This document shows, in pieces, positions 22,258 to 27,700 of a DNA stretch of 27,700 nucleotides. Positions within the stretch are counted from its first letter, which is position 1. Every line of letters begins with the position of its first letter. A program made the position numbers and the translations under genes. The notes below the pieces were generated by a model. It had not been told where the DNA came from. It saw nothing but the letters and a program-made list of their open reading frames with translations, and did not search any database. The stretch comes from CAKTOF01 sp964523945 (GTDB taxonomy: Bacteria; Bacillota; Clostridia; Oscillospirales; Oscillospiraceae). The stretch is from NCBI GenBank assembly GCA_964523945.1, contig CAZGBU010000015.1, forward strand, positions 1-27,700. The letters are read 5' to 3'.

Positions 22258-24249
22258 TCAGCCCTGCGCGCCGCTCGCCTGTGCGGCAGGGCCTGCATTG
22301 CCGGTTGCACCGCTGTCCTCCGGGACGAAATCCGCCGGACGATTCTCCTGCGAAACATCGTCCGGCAGATCGCCGGTGGAAAGACTGCCTCCCGGATTCT
22401 CTTCCGGCCGCGCAGCATCACCGGGCGATGCGCCGCCGTCTGTGCCGCGTCCGCCGCCAAACCTGCCGCCTTCTCCGAAGCCGCCGCCAAAGCCGGCGCT
22501 GCCGTAGGTGGTCAATCCGTCTTCCAGCGTCAGCTCGGTCAGCTCGGTGCCGCCGGAGTATGTCCCGCCGGAACAGATCCAGCCGTCCGCAGTGCCGCTG
22601 TAGTCGCCGCCATAGGAGACAGTGACGGTATCGCCGCTTGTCAGCGCAGATGACGAGAACAACAGGTTCGACGCGCCGTCCGGCAAACAGAAGACGAAGT
22701 CCTGCGTCCCGCCTGACAGGCTGACATAGGTGCCGGCGGAGAGCGTCGTGTCAAAGCCGATGGAGACGGCGCATTGGCTCAGTTCGCTGGGTGACTGGGA
22801 CATGAACCCGACGCCTATGGCGAGCAGTGTGCCGCCGGAGAGCGTGAACGAAGTCCCGTAATCGATCGAGCCGTCGTCCTGCCCGGTGCTCGACACGAGC
22901 AGCGTGCCGCCGGAGAGCGTAATGCTGCCGTTGGAGTCGATGCCGTCGCCGCCGGCCTGAATGCGCAGGCTGCCGCCGGAAATGTCGATCCAGTAGCTGT
23001 CGTCGCCGTCCGCGAACGCATTGTCGGGGCCAAAGCCGCCAAAGCCACTGGCATCTGCGCCGCCGGCAGCGTTGATGCCGTCGTCCGTACAGACGATGGA
23101 GACGATCCCGCCGGAGACAGAGACAGTTGCGCCCTCGAGTCCCTCATAGGCGATCAGAATGTCAATCGTTCCGCCGGATACCGTCAGCGCCGCATCGGCA
23201 TGGAGCGCATCGTCGCCGCTTGAGACGGTGAACGTGCCGTCTGTCACGGTAACGCTGCCGTTCGAGTGGATTGCGTCGTCGGAGCAATCGAGCACATAGT
23301 CGCCTCCGTTGAGCGTCAGCGTTGTTCCGGCTTTGATGCCCTTGGCGCTGAGCGTCTCATCCGGCTGCACGGTGCTGCCGCCACCGGAGACAATGCTGCA
23401 GCTGCCGCCGGTGATGGTGAGGGCGGTTTCCGCCTGGATGCCGTCCTCGCCTGCGGTCAGGTTGAGCACGGCGTCTGTGATGCTGACCCAGCCGAGCGTG
23501 GCGTCGGCGTCGTTGCTTGCGCGGACGGCGTCGCCGCCGCTGACCACGGTGAGCGTGGCAGCGCGGATGGTGTTTGCGTCCTTACCGTTGACGCCGTGGT
23601 TGACGGCGGTAACAGACACAGCCGCGTCATAAATCTCCAGCGTGTCCTTGCTGGTGATGCCGTTGTTGTAATTCCCGGTCACGATCAGGCGCCCGGCGCC
23701 CTCGATCACCAGGTCGGCCTTACTGTACAGGCAGGCATCCGGCTCCTCATCCGCCGCAGAGGAAAACCGGTCGGCAAAGGTATAGCCCGCGCCGTCGGTC
23801 AGCGTGTTTTCCGTGTTTTCCACCAGATGGACGGTGGCGGTGGAAGCGTCGTAAATATACAGGGGGCTGCCATACGAGCAGCTGATCGACGCGCCGTTGA
23901 GCGCAACCGTCACATCTGCATCCGGTGCGTCGACAATGATCCTCCCGTCGCTGAGCGTGCCGCTGACGGCATAAATCCCGCCCTCTGTGATGGTGACGAC
24001 GCCACCGTCCGCCTCCGCGCCGGTCCCGTCGACTGCGGCATCCGCACCGGACAGCGTAATTGTCGTCGCGTCCGCAAGATCATGCTGTGCGGACTCGCGC
24101 GTTCCGTCGTTCTGCAGTTCGGAGACGGAGGGATCATCCTGCGCCGGGTTGGCGCTTCCTGTTCCATTGCCTGTCCCGCAGGCGGACAGCAGACCGATCA
24201 GCATGGCGGCGATGAGCATCCGCGCCGTTCGCCGTTTACAAGCTTTCAT
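22258..24249 (-). CDS. Carbohydrate-binding (Cthe_2159-like) beta-helix lipoprotein
   Basis: A 663-residue exported lipoprotein: signal peptide with lipobox LSAC (Cys24), a low-complexity spacer, then from about residue 60 many short beta-strand repeats of the form xGGxxxIxxxDDGIxAxGxxxISGG. This is the right-handed beta-helix pattern of the Cthe_2159 domain family, described as binding acidic polysaccharides with Ca2+. Runs such as SSGDDALHADAALTVSGG and CTDDGINAAGG supply the Asp-rich turns. The C-terminus is Gly/Pro-rich (GGGFGEGGRFGGGRG). AGGAGG precedes the ATG by eight bases. It is divergent from the VTC gene, a common association of these families, and shares its regulatory repeat. A role at the cell surface is inferred. 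Confidence 0.87.
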   Translation of the reverse strand: MKACKRRTARMLIAAMLIGLLSACGTGNGTGSANPAQDDPSVSELQNDGTRESAQHDLADATTITLSGADAAVDGTGAEADGGVVTITEGGIYAVSGTLSDGRIIVDAPDADVTVALNGASISCSYGSPLYIYDASTATVHLVENTENTLTDGAGYTFADRFSSAADEEPDACLYSKADLVIEGAGRLIVTGNYNNGITSKDTLEIYDAAVSVTAVNHGVNGKDANTIRAATLTVVSGGDAVRASNDADATLGWVSITDAVLNLTAGEDGIQAETALTITGGSCSIVSGGGSTVQPDETLSAKGIKAGTTLTLNGGDYVLDCSDDAIHSNGSVTVTDGTFTVSSGDDALHADAALTVSGGTIDILIAYEGLEGATVSVSGGIVSIVCTDDGINAAGGADASGFGGFGPDNAFADGDDSYWIDISGGSLRIQAGGDGIDSNGSITLSGGTLLVSSTGQDDGSIDYGTSFTLSGGTLLAIGVGFMSQSPSELSQCAVSIGFDTTLSAGTYVSLSGGTQDFVFCLPDGASNLLFSSSALTSGDTVTVSYGGDYSGTADGWICSGGTYSGGTELTELTLEDGLTTYGSAGFGGGFGEGGRFGGGRGTDGGASPGDAARPEENPGGSLSTGDLPDDVSQENRPADFVPEDSGATGNAGPAAQASGAQG

Positions 24250-24279
24250 GGGAATGACCTCCTTTTGTCATCTGTTCCA

Positions 24280-24311
24280 TGTATACCGCCCGAACCTAAA
24301 GGAGAGTTAAA
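24280..24311 (-). promoter_or_regulatory. Promoter with TTTAA box for the beta-helix lipoprotein
   Basis: On the minus strand TTTAACTCTCCTTTAGG (24311-24295) is followed by GGTATACAT, giving -10 TATACA (24285-24280). Box start to GGTAT is 24 bases. It is the left arm of an imperfect 19-base inverted repeat (24295-24313 versus 24337-24355) shared with the VTC promoter. Confidence 0.65.
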
Positions 24312-24338
24312 GGACGCGTCCCGCTGGGAAAGAACCCC

Positions 24339-24370
24339 TTTAACTTCGCTTTAGGCTGGCCCGCTATACT
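24339..24370 (+). promoter_or_regulatory. Promoter with TTTAACTT box for the VTC operon
   Basis: TTTAACTTCGCTTTAGG (24339-24355) lies at the -35 position and GCTATACT (24363-24370) supplies -10 TATACT. Box start to GCTAT is 24 bases. The stretch GCTATACTGAGCGCATC closely matches GCTATATTGACCGCATC before the ABC operon, so similarity extends past the -10. Confidence 0.7.
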
Positions 24371-24400
24371 GAGCGCATCAACCCAAAGGAGGTCTGTGAT

Positions 24401-25123
24401 ATGGCGGTGCAATACTGCTTTCAGCGGTATGAAAAAAGTACATGCTGAATCCCGATCAGCTCGCGCAGATGCTCGATGGGATCCGGGATGTGCTTGCGCC
24501 CGATACATTCGGCCGGTATACAATCTGTAATCTCTATTATGATACGGCCGATTATCAACTGATCCGCGCATCATTGGATAAGCCCGGTATACAAGGAGAA
24601 GCTGCGTGTGCGCAGCTACGGCGTTCCGGCGGATCAGGATGTGGTGTTTGTGGAGCAGAAGCGGAAATATGACGGCATTGTCTACAAGCGCCGCACGGAA
24701 CTGCGCGCGGATGAGGTGGCCGCGGGGATCGGCGCAGGGATTGCACCGGCGCACGATGGACAGATTGCGCACGAGATCGACTGGTTCATGCACAGCTACC
24801 GGCCGGCGCCAAAGGTGTTTATCGCTTACGATCGGACGGCCTTTGCCGGCCGGGACGATCCGGAGCTGCGGATCACATTCGATACCAATCTGCGCTGGCG
24901 CGATACGGCGCTGGACCTGCGCGCCGGCGACTATGGCGATCCGATCCTGCCAACGGATCAGATCCTGATGGAGATCAAGATCCCGGCCGCTGCGCCCGTC
25001 TGGCTGGCGCATCTGCTCAGCAGGGTCGGTGCATTTCCAACTTCTTTTTCCAAATACGGCGCGTGCTATCAGCGCAAGCTGCTGCCTGCGCTGACCCGAA
25101 AGGAGACGGACGCATATGCTTAG
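24401..25123 (+). pseudogene. VTC-domain polyphosphate polymerase, with two compensating single-base indels
   Basis: Read with both indels corrected this is a complete 240-residue VTC-domain protein, the family that makes polyphosphate from ATP. Recognisable parts: CFQRYEKKYML at the N-terminus, YTICNLYYDT, EKLRVRSYG, VFVEQKRKYDGIVYKRR, LRITFDTNLRWR, LMEIKIP and SFSKYGACYQ, which include the basic tunnel residues and the catalytic Glu. ATG 24401 has AAAGGAGG eight bases upstream. As given, the frame stops at TGA 24446 because the A run at 24432-24437 is one base short. An extra C at 24583-24585 restores the original frame. Two indels that cancel, both in short runs, suggest sequence errors at least as strongly as decay. 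It overlaps the DUF4956 start. Confidence 0.85.
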
Positions 25124-25235
25124 CTCCATCATAACCGGTTCGGAGATCACTTTGCAAGCCTTTTTGATCTGCACCATCCGCTGGAGGAACAGATTTTGGC
25201 CCGAATGTCAAGTATTTTTTGCGAAAAAGCTATAA
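25116..25235 (+). pseudogene. DUF4956 gene, truncated after about 20 codons
   Basis: The ATG at 25116 overlaps the VTC stop and begins MLSSIITGSEITLQAFLICT, which resembles the start of DUF4956 membrane proteins, the usual partner encoded directly after VTC in Firmicutes. From about codon 21 the sequence turns into RWRNRFWPEC... and stops at 25233, so the membrane helices of a roughly 220-residue protein are missing. The break coincides with the change to accessory DNA. The identification rests on a short stretch plus gene order. Confidence 0.6.
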
Positions 25236-25251
25236 AAAAATATAAAACACG

Positions 25252-26297
25252 TCAAGAGGCCCGCCCGAACGCCTCCGCGAACATATCAGCGGAGGACGAA
25301 AAGCCTAAAATCTCGCGGGGATAGGTGTTAATCCACCGCTCGACCCGCTTTACCTCCGCCGCCGTCACTTTCCCGAAATCTGTACCTTTCGGGAAATGGC
25401 GGCGTATCATTCGGTTTATGTTCTCATTTGTGCCACGCTCGCAAGCGGTGTATGGATGGCAGAAATAAACCGTCGTTCGCTGTCCCTTTCGTTTCCAAAC
25501 ACTACGCTCGATACCGGCCCAATTCGCAAACTCGGAGCCGTTGTCGCACGTTATCGACTTGAATATCACGGGGAAAAGGTCTCCGAGTTCCCGCTCGAGG
25601 CGGTCGAGGGCCCGGACGACCGTAATCGCCCGCCCGTCCTGTACCTTTATGATAATCTCGCTCCGCGTCACCCGCTCCGAGAGGACGAGGAGCCGAGCCT
25701 TTGTCCCTTTCTTCCCGAGGACGCTATCCATTTCCCAATGTCCCGGCTCTTTCCGCTCGTCGACCTCCGGCTCCCGCTCCTCGATACTCCGGCCTCTCGG
25801 CTCTTTTTTCTCCCGCACCTTGTTATACTCCCGCTTTCGCTCGCCCTTTTCCGGGAGGTCTTTATTCGTGATATTCGGGAAGATATTTCCGTCCTCGATA
25901 TACTTGTAAATCGTGGCCCGGCAAAAGGTGATACCGAAACGAGCGTACTCCTCCGTCCGCAAGAGGGCGCATACCGCCGCCGGGGAGTATTTGTCGTCCT
26001 TTATCTTCCCCTCGATGAACTCGGCGACGGCAAAGTTTTTCCCTATCTTGAGCGGGGCCCCCTTTGCGGTCGCGTTGAGTTGGTGGAGGGCCTCGGCCTT
26101 GTCTGCGCTGTACCGGCGCTCGGTCGTGTAATCGCTGTTTAGGTGCTCGTACTCGCCCGGCGGAACTCCCGATACACGGTTGAAATGTGACACCCGATTT
26201 GCTCGGCTATCTCTTTCGGTTTCATGTGCGCGTTAAAAAGCGCCTCCATTTTGAGCCGCCGATCTCTGTCGAGTTGCTTATATTTCACCCGTGCCAT
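25252..26297 (-). pseudogene. IS30-family transposase, frame interrupted near its N-terminus
   Basis: About 348 residues when joined. It begins MARVKYKQLDRDRRLKMEAL and has an HTH segment MKPKEIAEQIGCHISTVYREFRR, typical for IS30. The DDE core follows: GHWEMDSVLG (D), ITCDNGSEFANW (D), and CHPYTACERGTNENINRMIRR (E). GGAGGGGG precedes the ATG at 26295-26297. The HTH part and the catalytic part are in different frames; one missing base in the run at 26156-26158 (CCC on the plus strand, where CCCC would keep FRRGEYEHL in frame) explains it. It may be an error, a real inactivation, or frameshifting. Terminal inverted repeats were not identified. Confidence 0.9.
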
Positions 26298-26333
26298 AGT
26301 TCCCCCTCCGTTTTGTGCCGTTAGTGCGGAAAA

Positions 26334-26351
26334 GGGGCGGATGCCCGCCCC
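26334..26351 (-). terminator. GC hairpin after the ribbon-helix-helix gene
   Basis: GGGGCGG-ATGC-CCGCCCC forms a perfect seven-pair stem starting eight bases after the ribbon-helix-helix stop. On the minus strand it is followed by TTTTCC, a short U-run, so it is a plausible weak terminator before the transposase gene. Confidence 0.55.
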
Positions 26352-26358
26352 CGCCGCG

Positions 26359-26550
26359 TTATTCGTTCAAAAATGCCTCTATCGCTCTCTTGATAATCTG
26401 CGCTTGTGGGATACCCTCGGCGGCACACTTCGCCTTGAACGCCGCCGCCGTCTCTTTCGGAACCCTCACGGAAAGCACGTCGTAAACCCGCTCGTTATAC
26501 TTTTGCTTTACCGCCGTCGAGGTTTTAGTCTTTCTTTTGGTCTCTGCCAT
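26359..26550 (-). CDS. Ribbon-helix-helix (CopG/Arc-like) protein
   Basis: A 63-residue protein from MAETKRKTK. A basic N-terminus is followed by a ribbon-helix-helix fold: strand YDVLSVRVPKE (about 29-39), helix AAAFKAKCAAEG and helix PQAQIIKRAIEAFLNE. Such proteins are DNA-binding repressors or antitoxins of mobile elements. I chose ATG 26550 over 26571 because residues before it (MQGGGGR) look like read-through of a G-rich ribosome-binding region. No toxin gene is adjacent by homology, but the short membrane proteins upstream are possible partners. Confidence 0.75.
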   Translation of the reverse strand: MAETKRKTKTSTAVKQKYNERVYDVLSVRVPKETAAAFKAKCAAEGIPQAQIIKRAIEAFLNE

Positions 26551-26665
26551 TCTTCCGCCGCCCCCTTGCACTTATGACGATAGATACTACCGATAGCGTG
26601 ATACTTATTCCGCACAAAATATAAATAGCTGTGTCCATGCTGATTTGACATTGAGCGTAATTCAT
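26525..26665 (-). CDS. Predicted 46-residue membrane protein
   Basis: A short open frame, MNYAQCQISMDTAIYILCG..., with one hydrophobic helix (about 13-32) and a strongly basic tail (RGRRKNGRDQKKD). It overlaps the start of the ribbon-helix-helix gene by 26 bases, suggesting coupling. No clear ribosome binding site precedes either the first ATG or the internal one at codon 10, so expression is uncertain. I do not recognise a family. Confidence 0.4.
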   Translation of the reverse strand: MNYAQCQISMDTAIYILCGISITLSVVSIVISARGRRKNGRDQKKD

Positions 26666-26677
26666 GATATTGTTTAG

Positions 26678-26709
26678 GAGGCGAGGGGAGGTTTCCCTCC
26701 CCGTGCCTC
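26678..26709 (-). repeat. Hairpin at the end of the 41-residue gene
   Basis: A 14-position stem with two non-Watson-Crick positions (26678-26691 with 26696-26709) and a four-base loop begins at the stop codon of the upstream small gene. No U-run follows, so it is more likely an mRNA-stabilising or attenuating hairpin than a complete terminator. Confidence 0.5.
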
Positions 26710-26834
26710 TACTCGGTTAGCTTTTCAATGAGAAGTAGAATAGCTATCGCGAGGTTTACGAGAGCGGTAATAAGATTGAGTGTGCTTGCCGGGCCGTCTT
26801 TCTTATTGCCGCTTTTCTTTTTGCGCTTTCTCAA
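26709..26834 (-). CDS. Predicted 41-residue membrane protein under an operator-controlled promoter
   Basis: The frame starts with TTG (26832-26834), six bases after AAAGGAGGG, and encodes 41 residues: a very basic head (RKRKKKSGNKKDG) and one hydrophobic helix (LNLITALVNLAIAILLLIEK). The spacing, the strong binding site and the consensus promoter at 26858-26886 make it a likely real gene despite its size. Charge and topology resemble small holin-like or type I toxin peptides, but no family is recognised and other roles are possible. Confidence 0.6.
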   Translation of the reverse strand: MRKRKKKSGNKKDGPASTLNLITALVNLAIAILLLIEKLTE

Positions 26835-26857
26835 TGTCTACCCTCCTTTCGTCTATT

Positions 26858-26886
26858 ATATTATCATACTGCTTGCAGTATGTCAA
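26858..26886 (-). promoter_or_regulatory. Consensus promoter with an 18-base palindromic operator in the spacer
   Basis: On the minus strand: TTGACA (26886-26881), 17-base spacer, TAATAT (26863-26858). The palindrome CATACTGC-AA-GCAGTATG (26882-26865) fills the space between the hexamers and overlaps the -35. A repressor bound there would block RNA polymerase directly. The half-sites differ from the GTGTTAA motifs near the XRE gene, so another regulator, perhaps the ribbon-helix-helix protein, may bind. Confidence 0.8.
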
Positions 26887-26907
26887 GGGCTTTTCTTTAA
26901 TTTATGC

Positions 26908-26939
26908 AAAAAATCTCCGGCGGAGTTCCGCCGGAGATT
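26908..26939 (-). terminator. Terminator of the XRE regulator gene
   Basis: On the minus strand AATCTCCGGCGGA and TCCGCCGGAGATT make a perfect 13-pair stem with a two-base loop, ending in a T6 run. It overlaps the XRE stop codon and separates that gene from the small-gene promoter just downstream. Confidence 0.9.
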
Positions 26940-27180
26940 ACTCTATTCCCAATAACCAAAGGGCCGAAACGCCGAGTACGTTGGCAAATACCGGGATTTC
27001 GTAGTCAGGCACGAACCTTGTACCGATTTCGATACGGCTTATCGAGTCCCGCTCCATGATAACGCCCTCAATTTGCACCCTCGCCGCTAAATCTGCTTGC
27101 GTGAGCCGCTTTTTCTGCCTCGCCTCTCGTATCCGCTCTCCGCTTATGTTCTTCTTTCCGTTGTAATCATATATCTTCAC
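26938..27180 (-). CDS. XRE-family HTH transcriptional regulator
   Basis: An 80-residue Cro/CI-type protein. HTH core: GERIREARQKKRLTQADLAARVQIEG (helices 1-2), then RDSISRIEIGTRFVPDYEIPVFANVLGVSALWLLG, the usual XRE end. It has no effector or protease domain. GTG start at 27178-27180 with GGGAGGAG seven bases upstream. It is divergent from the zinc-ribbon gene, and GTGTTAA half-sites lie between them, so it probably represses that promoter and perhaps its own. Confidence 0.88.
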   Translation of the reverse strand: MKIYDYNGKKNISGERIREARQKKRLTQADLAARVQIEGVIMERDSISRIEIGTRFVPDYEIPVFANVLGVSALWLLGIE

Positions 27181-27197
27181 CCGGCGACTCCTCCCAT

Positions 27198-27256
27198 GTG
27201 TTAAAGCTCGGTTTTATTCTTGACATTAACACGCGAATACATGATAATTGTGTTAA
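27198..27256 (+). promoter_or_regulatory. Promoter and GTGTTAA operator set before the zinc-ribbon gene
   Basis: TTGACA (27220-27225), a 17-base spacer and GATAAT (27243-27248) form a near-consensus promoter. Three copies of one heptamer surround it: GTGTTAA (27198-27204), TTAACAC (27226-27232, directly after the -35) and GTGTTAA (27250-27256, directly after the -10). The last two are an inverted pair bracketing the spacer. These are good candidate sites for the XRE protein. Confidence 0.75.
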
Positions 27257-27298
27257 AGGTCAGAACGACCGGAATAAAACGGAGGGGGTACTCATGAC

Positions 27299-27682
27299 AT
27301 GGGAAAGCATATTGTTACTTGCGTGAAATGCGGTCGGCAATTTGACGCAAACGAGGGCGGCTACTATCTCCCGGAGTCTCGGCGCTATGTCTGCAAGCGG
27401 TGCTCTAATAATCAAAAGGCCGAACAAAAAGAGCGAGTGAGGGCTCGCAAAGCCGCCGAGAGCAAGGCCGAGGAAGACGAACGCGAACGCATTACAGGTA
27501 TGCGGCAAACGAAAACCGTTATGCTTGTGAAAATCATTGTTGGTATTCTATTTTTTATCTGCTCTATTCCGCTTGCCGTTGGTGGAAATATTCCCTCTTT
27601 CCTCTGCGGACTCATTATTTCCGCCGTGCTTGTGTCGTGGGGGCTTATTCCATATCTGAAAGCAAAGAGGGGGAGGCACTAA
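27299..27682 (+). CDS. Zinc-ribbon membrane protein of unknown function
   Basis: A 127-residue protein: N-terminal zinc ribbon with CVKCG (C8, C11) and CKRCS about 25 residues later, a charged linker (about 40-70, Lys/Arg/Glu-rich, likely helical), then two membrane helices (VKIIVGILFFICSIPLAV and FLCGLIISAVLVSWGLI) and a basic end. GGAGGGGG lies ten bases upstream of the ATG; a nearer out-of-frame ATG at 27294 leads nowhere. First gene of a rightward unit in the accessory region. Function unknown. Confidence 0.75.
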   Translation: MGKHIVTCVKCGRQFDANEGGYYLPESRRYVCKRCSNNQKAEQKERVRARKAAESKAEEDERERITGMRQTKTVMLVKIIVGILFFICSIPLAVGGNIPSFLCGLIISAVLVSWGLIPYLKAKRGRH

Positions 27683-27685
27683 AAA

Positions 27686-27700
27686 ATGTTTGTCAGCTTT
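27686..27700 (+). CDS. Possible start of a further gene, cut by window end
   Basis: GGGGGAGG followed nine bases later by ATG TTT GTC AGC TTT, three bases after the zinc-ribbon stop, looks like the start of the next gene in the unit. Only five codons are visible. Confidence 0.35.

Larger units (their letters stand above)
25176..27700. mobile_element. Accessory region with IS30-type transposase; left boundary approximate, right end off window
   Basis: From about 25176 the sequence becomes more AT-rich in its gaps, codon choice changes, and genes are small regulators and membrane proteins: IS30 transposase, ribbon-helix-helix protein, two very short membrane proteins, XRE repressor and zinc-ribbon protein. 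The layout (repressor with operators between divergent promoters) is like the control region of an integrative element or prophage. No integrase, attachment site or convincing terminal repeat was found inside the window. Confidence 0.6.

Noticed and set aside
25396..26142. Plus-strand frame of 248 codons opposite the IS30 transposase
   Set aside because: Antisense shadow; the transposase on the other strand has a complete DDE core.
25206..26652. AATGTCAA (25206) and TTGACATT (26645) as terminal inverted repeats of the IS
   Set aside because: Only eight bases match, TTGACA-like words also occur in promoters at 26881 and 27220, and the span would include non-IS genes. Chance cannot be excluded.
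1..27700. CRISPR array, tRNA or rRNA genes
   Set aside because: No regularly spaced direct repeats and no cloverleaf or rRNA-like segment was recognised by eye on either strand.

Overview
The window is GC-rich, compact DNA with strong AGGAGG-type ribosome binding sites, frequent ATGA stop/start overlaps and occasional TTG or GTG starts. ECF transporter modules, an RpiR regulator, a VTC/DUF4956 cluster and a 4-hydroxybutyryl-CoA dehydratase-like enzyme are all present. This fits a gut-type Clostridia, most likely Oscillospirales; the assignment is inference from gene content, since no rRNA or other taxonomic marker is present.

Layout. (1) 1-4051, minus strand: an SDR oxidoreductase followed by two nearly identical tandem copies of a 4-hydroxybutyryl-CoA dehydratase-family enzyme; the second copy runs off the left edge. 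(2) 4379-7989, plus: a small two-CBS protein, an OmpR-type two-component pair, and a lipoprotein with three PepSY domains. (3) 8055-12952, minus: an ABC ATPase, an ABC-2 permease, a GldG-like protein and a DUF4340 protein. (4) 13111-16217, plus: a lipoprotein, a small (p)ppGpp synthetase and a second OmpR-type pair. (5) 16370-22183, plus: a complete ECF transporter (S, double ATPase, T) followed by a PHP phosphoesterase, an inositol-monophosphatase-like enzyme and an RpiR regulator. (6) 22258-25235: a Cthe_2159-like beta-helix lipoprotein (minus), divergent from a VTC polyphosphate polymerase gene and the first codons of a DUF4956 gene. (7) 25176-27700: accessory DNA with an IS30-family transposase, a ribbon-helix-helix protein, two tiny membrane-protein genes, an XRE repressor and a zinc-ribbon membrane protein.

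How the parts connect. The main observation is a promoter architecture shared by four transcription units: TTTAA..., a second TTTA half-site, then a G(C/G)TAT -10 element exactly 24 or 25 bases after the start of the box. It lies before the GldA-type ABC operon, the lipoprotein-alarmone synthetase-two-component operon, the beta-helix lipoprotein and the VTC operon. The simplest reading is one regulon run by the autoregulated response regulator at 14296, tying alarmone synthesis, polyphosphate synthesis and surface/envelope functions together. The other pair (4935-6973) has a different TTTCA-type repeat in front of its neighbouring PepSY lipoprotein.

Caution. Four apparent frameshifts (double ECF ATPase, two in VTC, one in the transposase) are all single-base length differences in or beside homopolymer runs. 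They may be sequencing errors rather than true pseudogenes. The loss of the DUF4956 gene at about 25176 is different in kind and looks like a real rearrangement.
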